Assembly (NCBI GenBank): GCA_024226535.1
Contig: JAAELP010000127.1
Coordinates: 1 to 64,000 of the forward strand
Direction of reading: 5' to 3'
DNA from: Planctomycetota bacterium
GTDB lineage: Bacteria > Planctomycetota > Phycisphaerae > Phycisphaerales > SM1A02
Length of the DNA: 64,000 bases
Below are positions 1-7,542 of the stretch, one piece after another (the stretch's first letter is position 1; each line of letters starts with the position of its first letter). The notes beneath the pieces were generated by a model. That model had not been told where the DNA came from. It did no database searches and saw nothing but the letters and a program-made list of their open reading frames with translations. A program made the translations under genes and the position numbers.

Positions 1-331
1 GCATCATGGCCACGCCGAGCCGCGCCGCCTCCTCGATCACCGCCTCGTCCGTGACGGGCGACACGAGGAACGACGCGCCGGCGTCCACGGCGGCGCGGGC
101 GTCTTCCACGGTGAGCACGGTGCCGGCGCCGGTCACGACGTCGTCGCGGCGCGAGAACGCGCCGATCAACTCCAGGGCGCCTGGGGTCGTCAGCGTGAAC
201 TCGACGATGCGAAACCCGCCGCGCACCGCCGCTTCCATGGCGGGGCCGGCGGCGCCGGGGACGTCGGTGCGGAGGATGGCCGATGCGCGGGCGCTCCGGA
301 AACGCTCGAGGAAGTCGTCGATCGTGATCAT
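1..331 (-). CDS. eda: KDPG/KHG aldolase, N-terminal part (runs off window)
   Basis: Class I aldolase that splits 2-keto-3-deoxy-6-phosphogluconate into pyruvate and glyceraldehyde 3-phosphate (Entner-Doudoroff), or a related keto-acid aldolase. About 110 residues are visible. They show the family's barrel strands: IVEFTLTTP near residue 42 with the conserved Glu (E44), GAGTVL near 68, and FLVSPVTDE near 88. The Schiff-base lysine lies beyond the window edge, so activity cannot be judged. The usual Arg four residues after the Glu is a Thr here, so the exact substrate is uncertain. The start is the ATG whose complement is at 329-331. The next gene upstream, on the same strand, ends 10 bp away. 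Confidence 0.85.
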   Translation of the reverse strand, partial: MITIDDFLERFRSARASAILRTDVPGAAGPAMEAAVRGGFRIVEFTLTTPGALELIGAFSRRDDVVTGAGTVLTVEDARAAVDAGASFLVSPVTDEAVIEEAARLGVAMM

Positions 332-341
332 GATCTAAGAC

Positions 342-638
342 CTAGCCGCGCACGTCGATCGACCGGCCGATCTGCACGGCGACCGCCGCTTCGATGCGAT
401 CGGCGGCGCGCGTGTAGAGCTGGAACGGTCCCTGGCCGGCGGCGCCCCCGACGACGTCCGGCACCGACGGCGGTGGCGATGCGCTGACGTTCACCGTTCC
501 CGCGACGAGGCGATCGATCTTCGACGGCGCACCCGGCGCACTCGGCTCCGCAGGCGCGGCCGGCGCCTGGGGGCGCGCCGTCGGCGTAACGCCGTAGGCG
601 CGCGCAATGTGCATCGGGAGGGAGCCGGCGATCTGCAT
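342..638 (-). CDS. Small hypothetical protein, Pro/Ala-rich linker
   Basis: A 98-residue protein that I do not recognise. It has a short amphipathic N-terminus (MQIAGSLPMHIARAYGV), a Pro/Ala-rich linker at about residues 19-38, a short segment SKIDRLVAGTV, and a C-terminal helix-like block LYTRAADRIEAAVAVQIGRSID. There is no signal peptide or membrane segment. It lies just upstream of the aldolase gene on the same strand. The ordered ends joined by a disordered linker suggest a small regulator or adaptor, perhaps of the anti-sigma type, but this is a guess. Codon use matches neighbouring genes, which supports it as real. Confidence 0.55.
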   Translation of the reverse strand: MQIAGSLPMHIARAYGVTPTARPQAPAAPAEPSAPGAPSKIDRLVAGTVNVSASPPPSVPDVVGGAAGQGPFQLYTRAADRIEAAVAVQIGRSIDVRG

Positions 639-733
639 GGTGGTTCCGGTGCGGGCGAAGGGGGAAACAAGCCCATCGGCCGTTTCCCGATCCGGGGTTC
701 AGAATAGGCGAAGACGCCGGTGCCGTGGCGCGA

Positions 734-1573
734 TCACAGCGACGGCGAGGTGAAGTCCCAGCGGCTGCTCACCGCCGACAGACGCTCGCTGAGGGAGCTT
801 TCCGCGACGGAATCGCGCAAATCCTGCAGGACGAGGTCGGTGATCGTCTCGTGGTCCAGCACCTGCCGCAGGATGAGTTCCGTGGCGAGGATCGCCGGAC
901 GGTCGTCGGGGTCGATGCGATGGCGGGCGATCTCCAACCGCGGCAGCACCTCGTCGTACTCGGCGATCTCGCGGATCAGGGCGAGGTTCGGCTCGGTCTC
1001 GGCGCTTTCGTCGAGCAGCATCTCCAGGAGCAGGGACGCCATGTCGAGCGTCTCCGCATCGTCGCGCTCGATACGGGCGAGAATCGGGACGGCGGGGCTG
1101 ATCTCGTCGGGCACCGTGCCGTCGAAGATCTGCGACACGAGCAGCGGCGCGTTGGTCGCGCGGCGCGGCGCTGCGCCGGAGGATGTCGCCTCGACGAACT
1201 CCGGGCGCTCGACGGGAAGACGCTGCTGATCCATGACCCACACGGTGGCGGCGAGCGCGACCGTCGCCGCGGCCGCGATCCAGCCGAACCAGTTCGTCCA
1301 CGCGCCGATGTGCCGGCGCGGCGCGTCGGCGTGGACCGTGCGTTCGAGCACGGCGCCGATGAAGTCGTCGGAGAGCGCGCCCGTTGCGGGCGTCTCTTCG
1401 GCGGCCTCGAGCGCCATGAGGTGATTCAGCGACTCCATCTCGTCCATCGTGTGGCGACACGCGGCGCACTCGGCGAGGTGCCGCTCGGCGCGGTACCGCG
1501 TCTGCTCGTCGACCTCGTCGTCGATCAGCCCGGAGAGAAGAACCTTGATGTCGGTGCAGTCGATCGTGTCCAT
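734..1573 (-). CDS. Zinc-finger anti-sigma factor, membrane-anchored
   Basis: Probable anti-sigma factor (279 aa) for the ECF sigma encoded just upstream. The N-terminus carries the ZAS/anti-sigma zinc motif H-x3-C-x2-C (H32, C36, C39, in HLAECAACR). A single hydrophobic segment at about residues 94-114 (WFGWIAAAATVALAATVWVM) would place the remaining ~165 residues outside the membrane. That outer domain is rich in acidic residues and leucine and has no domain I recognise. The sigma gene ends 33 bp before this start, the usual sigma then anti-sigma order, so the two are probably co-transcribed. The signal that releases the sigma factor cannot be read from the sequence. Confidence 0.82.
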   Translation of the reverse strand: MDTIDCTDIKVLLSGLIDDEVDEQTRYRAERHLAECAACRHTMDEMESLNHLMALEAAEETPATGALSDDFIGAVLERTVHADAPRRHIGAWTNWFGWIAAAATVALAATVWVMDQQRLPVERPEFVEATSSGAAPRRATNAPLLVSQIFDGTVPDEISPAVPILARIERDDAETLDMASLLLEMLLDESAETEPNLALIREIAEYDEVLPRLEIARHRIDPDDRPAILATELILRQVLDHETITDLVLQDLRDSVAESSLSERLSAVSSRWDFTSPSL

Positions 1574-1606
1574 CGTTCGTGCCTCGATCCGTTCGCGGAT
1601 CAGCCG

Positions 1607-2179
1607 TCAGGCCCGCCTGTACTCTTGAAACGGGTAGGCGGCGGGAGCCTCCCCGGTCTCTTCGTTCTCTCGCTCGATTGCGCCCATCTCCTCGGCGAGC
1701 GCGAGCCGCGCCCGGTTCAGCCGGCTCATCACCGTCCCGATCGGGACGCCCAGGTGCTCGGCGATCTCATCGTAGCTGAGCCCCTGCACGGCCCGGAGGA
1801 CGAGGATCGTCCGCTTGGCGGGATCCAGCCGCTCCAGGGCTTCGCGCACGAGGTCGACGCGCTCCCGCACCCGGCGCTGGGCCTCCGGACGATCGCCGGA
1901 GTGCATGGCCGGATCCTGCGAGAACTCCGGGAGCGCCCCGGGGCGCTTCGTGCGTTTCAGGGCGTTGATCGAGAGGTTCGTGACCACGCGCCGCATCCAG
2001 GACGTGTACGCAACTTCGCCCGCGTCGGGCGGACTGCGCCACAGCTTGATGAACGCCTCCTGGACGATCTCCTCGGCCTGGTGCCGGTCGCGGCAGATTC
2101 CCGTGCTGATCGTGATCAGACGGGGACCGAGTTTCTCCATCCACTCCCGGAGTTTGGCCTCGTTGATTGCCTGTGCCAT
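1607..2179 (-). CDS. ECF-type RNA polymerase sigma factor
   Basis: Extracytoplasmic-function sigma factor (190 aa from the chosen start). Region 2 includes DRHQAEEIVQEAFIKLW at about residues 31-47, followed by SWMRRVVTNLSINALKR (2.3/2.4). Region 4 has the helix-turn-helix YDEIAEHLGVPIGTVMSRLNRAR. There is no region 3, as is normal for ECF sigmas. A GTG four codons upstream is open, but the ATG at 2179 is preferred because GGAGG sits five bases before it. The downstream partner is the zinc-finger anti-sigma gene. A palindromic repeat fills most of the space upstream, so the promoter is not obvious. Confidence 0.88.
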   Translation of the reverse strand: MAQAINEAKLREWMEKLGPRLITISTGICRDRHQAEEIVQEAFIKLWRSPPDAGEVAYTSWMRRVVTNLSINALKRTKRPGALPEFSQDPAMHSGDRPEAQRRVRERVDLVREALERLDPAKRTILVLRAVQGLSYDEIAEHLGVPIGTVMSRLNRARLALAEEMGAIERENEETGEAPAAYPFQEYRRA

Positions 2180-2310
2180 CGTGGCCTCCACACGCTCGCT
2201 GCCTGATGGCAGGCCCCGTGCCGGCCGTGAGTAGGGGCTCCAGGGCCGGGCAGGGCCATACCGGAGTAAAGGACCCCGGTGGTGGCCTGTCCATTCCCCC
2301 TGCCAACGGC

Positions 2311-2450
2311 AAATCCGAGATCCGCATTCCGCATTCCGCAGTCCGAAATCCCCACTCCTTGATCCTCAATTCACGAATGCGAAATGAGAATCGTGAATCA
2401 AGGACTTGGGCTTGCGGACTGCGGACTGTGAAATCCGTATTCCGGATTCG
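2311..2450. repeat. Palindromic intergenic repeat, copy 1
   Basis: A roughly 140-bp imperfect palindrome built from AATCCG/TCCGCATTCCGCA modules. The left arm runs AAATCCGAGATCCGCATTCC onward. The right arm contains TCGTGAATCAAGGACTTGGG and TTGCGGACTGCGGAC. Paired parts include CCTTGAT/ATCAAGG, TCACGA/TCGTGA and GTCCG/CGGAC. The element ends at the base before the TAA stop of the beta-helix gene. A second copy at 23448-23600 shares a 28-base stretch with one mismatch. As RNA it would fold into a long hairpin, so it may act as a terminator or mRNA end-protector for the minus-strand gene. Confidence 0.8.
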
Positions 2451-3659
2451 TTACGGCGCAAACGCCCCGAACATCTCCGCTGCCGCCACCGTGGGGCGGA
2501 GCGCTTCGTCGAGCTTCGGATCGACCTCGGTGACCTGCGGGAACTGCTCGACGCCGGGGAACGAGCCCAGGTGCGGAAGCGTGGTCTCCATCCCGGTGGT
2601 CCACCAGAGATTGTCCGCGAGGGTCAGGGCGGTCCGGTCGGCGCCGGTGCCGAGGTGGGTGAGGCTGGCCATTTCGTCGGCGGTCCACGTGATCAGGTTG
2701 CTGCCGAAGCTGCACCCGGTGGCGGAGCCGAACCGCGGATCGCTCTGCTCGTGACGAAGGCTCACGACGGCCTGCTTTGGTCCGAGGATCGTGCACTGAC
2801 GCACGCTGCTCCGCTCGCACTGCACGAACGAGAACGCGCACGCGCCGCCTTCCGTGATGCAGCGGGTCACCCAGACGCGCGACGCCTCGTGCAGCGAGCC
2901 CGGCTCGGTGTCGTCGGTGATCGGAATCCGGAACTCCTCGAGCTTCGAGCGCCCGCCGATGCAGACCGCTTCCTTGCCCGTCGCCGTGAACCGGCACCGA
3001 TCGATCTTCACGCGGTCGCTCCCGCCACGGACGCGGATCCCGCTGACCTGCTCGAACTCCTCCTTGCCCACGAACCGGCAGCCGCGGACCTCCACGTCCT
3101 CGCACCCGACGATCTCCAGACCGGAGCCCGCCCAGCCGGTGATCCGGCACGTCTCGACCCGCAGCTTCGTGATCAGGCGCGCGTTGATCGCGTGCCGCAG
3201 ACCCTTGGGGCCCGTGTCGTCGATCAGCACGTTGGTGAGGTTCACCGGACCAGAGCCCAGGTCGTTGGCGTCGGGATCGGTCGCGCTCCCCTCCAGCGAA
3301 ATGCCGTGGATGGTCGCCCCCGAGACGATCACGTTCTCGATGCGGACGTGCCGCGGGTCACGCATGCGGATGCCGTACCGGTCGGCCACGATGACGGGCG
3401 GCCGCTTGGGGTCGAGCCCGCGGATCACGATCGGGCGCTCCGAGGAGCCGTGCGCCGCGTCGAGGGTGACCGGTTGGTGCCGCCCCGGCATGAGGATGAC
3501 CTCGTCGCCCGGCTTGAGCGTTCCGGAAAGGTGCTCCCAGCTCTCGCCGTGAGCGATGAGATGTTGTGTCGCCAGGGCGGTCGGCGCCAACGCCAACGCC
3601 AGCGCCAGCGGAAACGCGGCGATGAACGAACACCGCGGTGTGCTGCTTCGACTGATCAT
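2451..3659 (-). CDS. Secreted right-handed beta-helix protein
   Basis: Exported protein of 402 aa with a signal peptide (basic start, then AAFPLALALALAPTALA, cleavage near residue 31). The rest reads as a right-handed parallel beta-helix: repeating short strands such as RPIVIRGL, PVIVADRYGIRMRD, HVRIENVIVSGATIHGISL, VRVETCRITGWAGSGLEIVGC and VEVRGCRFVG. This fold is shared by pectate lyases and other polysaccharide-binding or -cleaving proteins. I see no clear catalytic motif, so the substrate is unknown. The start is the second of two in-frame ATGs, because GGAGAGAGAG is well spaced before it; the first ATG at 3674 has no room for a binding site. manA lies immediately upstream. Confidence 0.78.
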   Translation of the reverse strand: MISRSSTPRCSFIAAFPLALALALAPTALATQHLIAHGESWEHLSGTLKPGDEVILMPGRHQPVTLDAAHGSSERPIVIRGLDPKRPPVIVADRYGIRMRDPRHVRIENVIVSGATIHGISLEGSATDPDANDLGSGPVNLTNVLIDDTGPKGLRHAINARLITKLRVETCRITGWAGSGLEIVGCEDVEVRGCRFVGKEEFEQVSGIRVRGGSDRVKIDRCRFTATGKEAVCIGGRSKLEEFRIPITDDTEPGSLHEASRVWVTRCITEGGACAFSFVQCERSSVRQCTILGPKQAVVSLRHEQSDPRFGSATGCSFGSNLITWTADEMASLTHLGTGADRTALTLADNLWWTTGMETTLPHLGSFPGVEQFPQVTEVDPKLDEALRPTVAAAEMFGAFAP

Positions 3660-3679
3660 GTTCTCTCTCTCCATCTCCC

Positions 3680-4684
3680 TCAGGCGAGCATGTCGCGAAC
3701 CGGCGACGGCAGCATGACGTTGATCAGCGATGACCCGCGTTCGAGCCGGCCGACTCCGTCCTCGAGCGCCGCCGGCATGAGCACCGTGGTGCCCGCCGAC
3801 AACGCGACCTCGATGTCGCCCCCGGCAAGGATGCCGGCGCCGCTCGTGACCATCCAGAGCAGCGGCCGGTTATCGGTCACCACGGGCAGCTCGGCCGGCT
3901 CGACGACGTCGATCCGCTCGAGCTCGAAGAATGGCGTCCGCACCAGCGGCGTGGTGCGCAGACCATCGACGAGAATCGGTTCGGGAGGGGAGGGCTCTTC
4001 AGTCGGTGCGGCCGAGAACTCGATGCACGCCAACGCCTCGGCGACATGGATGGTACGACCCGTACGACCCCAATCGTAGACCCGAAATGTCGTGTCGCTG
4101 GGTGTCTGCACCTCCGCCACGAGCACGCCCGCCCCGAGCGCGTGGCACGTGCCGCTGGGAAGGTAGTGACAGTCCCCGGGTCGCGCGGGCACCGCCACGA
4201 GGTGATCCACGACGGCGCCGCCGGTGATGTCGGCGGCGAACTTCTCGGGCGTGACGCCGCTGCGTATGCCGCGGTAGATCACGGCGCCGGGATCGGCGTC
4301 GAGCACGACCCACGCCTCGTTCTTCACGTCGGTGCCGGGGTGCGAGCGTGTGTACTCCAGCGGCGGATGCACCTGCACCGACAGGTTCTCCTGCGCGTCG
4401 AGGTACTTCACGAGCAGGGGAAACCCGCCGTCGTCGGTGAGCGCAGCGGTGCCCATGATCTCGTCGCGGTCCACGGCCAGCGCCTGGCGCAGGGTGCGTC
4501 CGCGCCACGGCCCGTTCGCGATGACGCTGCGTCCGTCCTCGATGCGCTCGGGAAGGTCGGCCAACTCCCAGGACTCGCCGATGGGTTCGTCCGGCGGCAG
4601 GTCTCGACCAAGCTGCTCGAGGCGGCGACCGCCCCAGACTCGGTGCTTCAGGATCGGTTCGAGGAGGATCGGGTATGGCGGCAT
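3680..4684 (-). CDS. manA: Mannose-6-phosphate isomerase, type I
   Basis: Zinc enzyme that interconverts fructose 6-phosphate and mannose 6-phosphate for GDP-sugar and glycan synthesis. The 334-aa protein has the cupin metal ligands in order: Gln104 and His106 in SVQVHPP, Glu123 in KNEAWVV, and His181 in GTCHALGAG. The N-terminus PILKHRVWGGRRL is typical. Length matches the short bacterial (Firmicutes-like) class rather than the ~390-aa E. coli form. The open frame continues upstream, but homology begins at MPPYPILL, so that ATG is used. The downstream beta-helix gene follows within about 20 bp on the same strand, so the two are probably co-transcribed. Confidence 0.92.
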   Translation of the reverse strand: MPPYPILLEPILKHRVWGGRRLEQLGRDLPPDEPIGESWELADLPERIEDGRSVIANGPWRGRTLRQALAVDRDEIMGTAALTDDGGFPLLVKYLDAQENLSVQVHPPLEYTRSHPGTDVKNEAWVVLDADPGAVIYRGIRSGVTPEKFAADITGGAVVDHLVAVPARPGDCHYLPSGTCHALGAGVLVAEVQTPSDTTFRVYDWGRTGRTIHVAEALACIEFSAAPTEEPSPPEPILVDGLRTTPLVRTPFFELERIDVVEPAELPVVTDNRPLLWMVTSGAGILAGGDIEVALSAGTTVLMPAALEDGVGRLERGSSLINVMLPSPVRDMLA

Positions 4685-4796
4685 GGCGGTCGTCGTGGAG
4701 TGGAAATGGTGAATCGGTGACGTGCGGCCGACGCCGGCGCATCGGGTGGAATGGACGATGGGTAGAATAGCCACCGGGACACGAGGAGACGGACCC

Positions 4797-5390
4797 ATGG
4801 ATCTCCGCCGCCACACTCGACGCACGCTCGCGACCATCGCCGCCGCCGTGGCGTCGACGCTGCTCGTGACGGTCGAGGCCGGTGCCGGCGTGGTGATCGA
4901 CATGCCGCCGCCCCCTCCGCGCGCGACGCCGAAAGCTCCCGTCGCGACGATGCCCGGGCAGACGTACGTGGATGTCGCCGCGACGCAGGTCGCCGAGAAG
5001 AAGGTCGCGGACGACGAGAACCTGCTCGGGACGGTGGCGCTGTGGCGCTACAGCCAGTCGCGCACCGGCGCGCGTGTCACCTCCCTCGACCCGTGGTCCG
5101 GGCGGTGGCACCTGCGCTCCCGCGCGTGGCTCTGGGGCAGCGGCCCGTGGTACGGCTGGGGGGGCCGGGGATGGGGCCGCTGGGGATGGAGCGGCTGGGG
5201 ATGGTGTGGCGGGTGGGGGTGGCCCGTGCACGTGCACGTGAACCGGCGCCCGGCTCACCACCGGGGAGGCCGTGGCATGCGAGGTGGCATGCGAGGTGGC
5301 ATGCGAGGTGGTATGCGAGGTGGCATGCGCGCCCCGGGGCGCCGGCACTCGTTCAGCCGTCCGGCCCTGCCGGCGGCTCGGCCTCGATGA
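4797..5390 (+). CDS. Secreted Trp/Gly-rich protein with GGMR repeats
   Basis: Predicted exported protein of 197 aa with no family I recognise. The N-terminus is a signal peptide (basic DLRRHTRR, then TLATIAAAVASTLLVTVEAGAG). A proline block PPPPP follows near residue 40. The middle is very rich in tryptophan and glycine (WGSGPWYGWGGRGWGRW and onward, about residues 112-142), followed by VHVHV. The tail holds five GGMR tandem repeats and a basic His/Arg-rich end. GGAGA nine bases before the ATG supports this start. A TAGAAT -10-like hexamer lies at 4763-4768 without a convincing -35. The last 38 bp overlap the end of the convergent gene. Confidence 0.68.
   Translation: MDLRRHTRRTLATIAAAVASTLLVTVEAGAGVVIDMPPPPPRATPKAPVATMPGQTYVDVAATQVAEKKVADDENLLGTVALWRYSQSRTGARVTSLDPWSGRWHLRSRAWLWGSGPWYGWGGRGWGRWGWSGWGWCGGWGWPVHVHVNRRPAHHRGGRGMRGGMRGGMRGGMRGGMRAPGRRHSFSRPALPAARPR
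5273..5332 (+). repeat. 12-bp tandem repeat, five units
   Basis: Five consecutive copies of TGGCATGCGAGG inside the preceding gene. The fourth has one change (TGGTATGCGAGG) and the fifth diverges at its end (TGGCATGCGCGC). The unit is a multiple of three and encodes GGMR in the reading frame. Changes in copy number by slippage would therefore lengthen or shorten the protein tail without a frameshift. Confidence 0.9.
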
Positions 5391-6558
5391 CCGCGTCGCG
5401 GATCTCCTCTCCCGACGGCCCTCCACCATCTGCTTCGCCACCGACGCTCCGAAGCGCCGCGGCGAGTTGTTCGCGTGCGATCCCGTCCGGTGCCGGCAGG
5501 AGCATCCCCGCGCCGGCGCGGGTCGGACCGAACAGGGCGCGGCACACGAGCCCGAGGTTCTCCCTCGCCTCGGCGTCGAGCGCGACGGGCTGAGCGGCGA
5601 GCCGTTCGTCGAGGGCCGTGGCGAGTTCGTCCAGTTCGTCCACATGGAACTGCGCCGACACGTCGGCCCACGGCGCGATCCAGCCCCCGGCGATCAGGAA
5701 GATCCGCGCGTGCCCCGCCCGCTCCGACGGCATGCACGCGACGAACCGAAAGCGCGACAGACGATCGACGAACCGAGCCCGCGCGTCGGCGAGCGGAGCG
5801 GACGTCTCCAGCCGGCGGCGCAGACGCTCGGCGCGTTCGAAGTCCAGCGCCTCGCTCGCCGTTCGCATGTCGCGCTCCAGCCCGCCTCGCCCGCCGGCGA
5901 CGTCGCCCAGGAAGGCGGCGGCCTTGCGAACGGATCGGCGATAGTCCTCCATCGTGACCGTCCCGTCGCACGGGGCCGGGCACTTGCCCATCTCCTTGTA
6001 TGCGCACGCGGTCCCGTGGGGCGCCTCGCGGAGGATGTGGTGATACCGGCAGAGGTCGAACGTCTCCTCCAGCGCGTCGATCGAGCGCTGCGTGGCGGCG
6101 CGGTCGGGCAGGGGCCCGAGGACGGTCTCCGGTCGAACGTGGTCGGGCTCGGCGGTCGCGACGAACCGCGGGAACTCCGCTTCGGGATCGCAGTGCACGA
6201 ACCACCCGCGCCAACGTTCGAGCAGAGTGCGGTAGGTGGTCGGCAACCGGTGCCGCGCCAACTGGAGATACGCCCACTCGCCTTCGAAACCGGAGCCGAT
6301 ACGCATCGCGCGCACGCAACGGGTCACCGAGCGGTAGTCCACGCGCCGCGACGGCCCGGCATCGCGATCCGCCGGACGCAACCGCTCGCGCACCATCCGG
6401 CGGACGTCGGCGGTGATCGCGAGAGCGACGGTTCGCCCCCGGTCGTCTTCGAGCGCGAACAGCCCCGGCGCGCGGGGCAGCGCGGAGAGATCCACTGCCT
6501 GCGCCGGGTCTTCCGGAACGGGGACCCGCAACGGAAGGGGCGGGCACGGTGGTCCCAT
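5353..6558 (-). CDS. UvrC/Cho-like protein with degenerate GIY-YIG domain
   Basis: A 401-aa relative of the UvrC N-terminal half. Residues 27-62 (ALPRAPGLFALED...VALAITADVRRMVRERL) line up with the GIY-YIG start of UvrC, but the GVY and YVGKA tyrosine motifs have become GLF and LAITA, so the incision residues look lost. The UvrC cysteine cluster is intact (C170, C185, C193, C197 in ACAYKEMGKCPAPCDG) and is followed by a UVR-like helical pair (EDYRRSVRKAAAFL, ASEALDFERAERLRRRLE). The RNase H-like and HhH parts of true UvrC are absent. It may be a DNA-binding accessory protein, but the function is unknown. Its 3' end overlaps the convergent gene by 38 bp. Confidence 0.75.
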   Translation of the reverse strand: MGPPCPPLPLRVPVPEDPAQAVDLSALPRAPGLFALEDDRGRTVALAITADVRRMVRERLRPADRDAGPSRRVDYRSVTRCVRAMRIGSGFEGEWAYLQLARHRLPTTYRTLLERWRGWFVHCDPEAEFPRFVATAEPDHVRPETVLGPLPDRAATQRSIDALEETFDLCRYHHILREAPHGTACAYKEMGKCPAPCDGTVTMEDYRRSVRKAAAFLGDVAGGRGGLERDMRTASEALDFERAERLRRRLETSAPLADARARFVDRLSRFRFVACMPSERAGHARIFLIAGGWIAPWADVSAQFHVDELDELATALDERLAAQPVALDAEARENLGLVCRALFGPTRAGAGMLLPAPDGIAREQLAAALRSVGGEADGGGPSGEEIRDAVIEAEPPAGPDG

Positions 6559-6568
6559 GAACGGACGC

Positions 6569-7048
6569 CTACACGGTCATCCCGGTGAGCTTCGACTCGA
6601 AGACCAGCCGGTCCCCGACGAAGCCCTGGGCACGGCTGACGAACCGCCGCGGGTTGAACGCGACCTCCTGGACGATCAGGTGCAGCGTGTCACCGGGAAC
6701 GACCTGGCCGCGGAACACGGTCTCGTCGCACCGCGTGAACCCGATGAAGTTCTTCGTCTCCGGCGGGCTCCGGAAGTGGAACTGGACGCTACAGAGCTGC
6801 GCGGCGGCCTCGATCATGAGCACGCCCGGCATGAGCGGCCGTCCCGGAATGTGCAGGGGCACCCAGAACTCGTCGTCGGTGACGTGCTTGACGCCGACCA
6901 ACTCATCGCAGCCCTCGCTGATCCAGATGACGTGATCGAGCTGCCGCATCGCCCCGCACTGCGGGTTGAGGCGGCCGACCTCCTCGGCGGAGACGGTGAC
7001 CTGGTTCAAGTCGATGTGGCTGAAGTCGAACAGCCGGGTGGCGGCCAA
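6569..7048 (-). CDS. FabZ/FabA-like 3-hydroxyacyl-ACP dehydratase
   Basis: Hot-dog-fold dehydratase (159 aa) that would remove water from 3-hydroxyacyl-ACP in fatty acid or lipid A acyl-chain elongation. The signature HIPGRPLMPGVLMIEAAAQL at residues 66-85 contains the catalytic His66 and Glu80. QLDHVIWI near residue 36 matches the first family motif. Fifteen or so extra N-terminal residues (ATRLFDFSHIDLNQV) resemble planctomycete FabZ-like paralogues rather than E. coli FabZ, so it may serve a specialised pathway. It is followed 10 bp later by the UvrC-like gene on the same strand. The histone-like gene lies upstream across a 224-bp gap. Confidence 0.87.
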   Translation of the reverse strand: MAATRLFDFSHIDLNQVTVSAEEVGRLNPQCGAMRQLDHVIWISEGCDELVGVKHVTDDEFWVPLHIPGRPLMPGVLMIEAAAQLCSVQFHFRSPPETKNFIGFTRCDETVFRGQVVPGDTLHLIVQEVAFNPRRFVSRAQGFVGDRLVFESKLTGMTV

Positions 7049-7191
7049 GGCATGTACTCCGAGCAGTGCGTTGACCCGGAGGCCACGCGATAGGGACCGT
7101 CACGACGGGCGTCGGATCCTCCCCGGAGCCGTTGCCGAGCCGCGAGCGGGCACGATAGCGTCAATCCTCGAAACCGGTCAGGCGGCGCAGA

Positions 7192-7222
7192 CTCGGGGCA
7201 CGCGCACCGGTGGCGCCCCGAG
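7192..7222 (-). terminator. Hairpin downstream of the histone-like gene
   Basis: CTCGGGGC and GCCCCGAG form a perfect 8-bp GC-rich stem around a 15-base loop that can itself pair (GCGC...GCGC). It lies about 50 bp past the stop of the minus-strand histone H1-like gene and before the FabZ-like gene. There is no T-run on either side, so it is a weak candidate for an intrinsic terminator. It could equally be a transcript-end stabiliser. Confidence 0.35.
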
Positions 7223-7272
7223 GGAGACCCCGCGACGGCACCGTCCCTCAGGCGGGCGACCAGGCGACGGGA

Positions 7273-7443
7273 TCAGTCCTGGCGGAAGTCCAGGACGCCG
7301 GTCCGGATGTCCTGCGCCGCCTGCTTGACTTCCTGCATGATCTTGCGGACGCGGGTCCCGGCGGCTTTGTTTCCGCCCTTGGCCTTGTCCACGTCCTCCG
7401 CAGCCGAGGCGACGAGCTTGACGAGCCGATCGTATGCTTCCAT
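7273..7443 (-). CDS. Histone H1-like (Hc1 family) DNA-binding protein
   Basis: A 56-aa protein reading MEAYDRLVKLVASAAEDVDK then AKGGNKAAGTRVRKIMQEVK and ending TGVLDFRQD. The GNKAAGTRxRKxxQ core and the MExYxxLxxLV start match the short bacterial histone H1/Hc1-like family known from Chlamydiae, Bacteroidetes and planctomycetes. These proteins bind and compact DNA in the nucleoid. Unlike chlamydial Hc1 it lacks a long Lys/Ala tail, as is common in the short forms. It is monocistronic, with a candidate sigma70 promoter about 100 bp upstream and a hairpin after the stop. The overlapping longer reading frame in another phase is not conserved-looking. Confidence 0.85.
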   Translation of the reverse strand: MEAYDRLVKLVASAAEDVDKAKGGNKAAGTRVRKIMQEVKQAAQDIRTGVLDFRQD

Positions 7444-7542
7444 TGTGGACCTCGCACTCTACTTTGGCGTAGAGGAATTTGGTGAAGTGAATCTTCGGCA
7501 CCGCGGTGGCGCCGGCATCAGCATTCGCGATGCGTCGTCGTG

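Noticed and set aside
725-2206. A 493-codon plus-strand frame opposite the ECF sigma and anti-sigma
   Set aside because: The opposite strand encodes well-supported proteins, and the plus-strand product has no recognisable domain.
2406-4079. A 557-codon plus-strand frame opposite the beta-helix and manA genes
   Set aside because: It crosses two real genes and a palindromic repeat; the product looks like a shadow.
7178-7501. A 107-codon minus-strand frame overlapping the histone-like gene in another phase
   Set aside because: The 56-aa frame matches a known family and has a sensible start; this one is Gly/Arg-rich and runs through the 3' hairpin.
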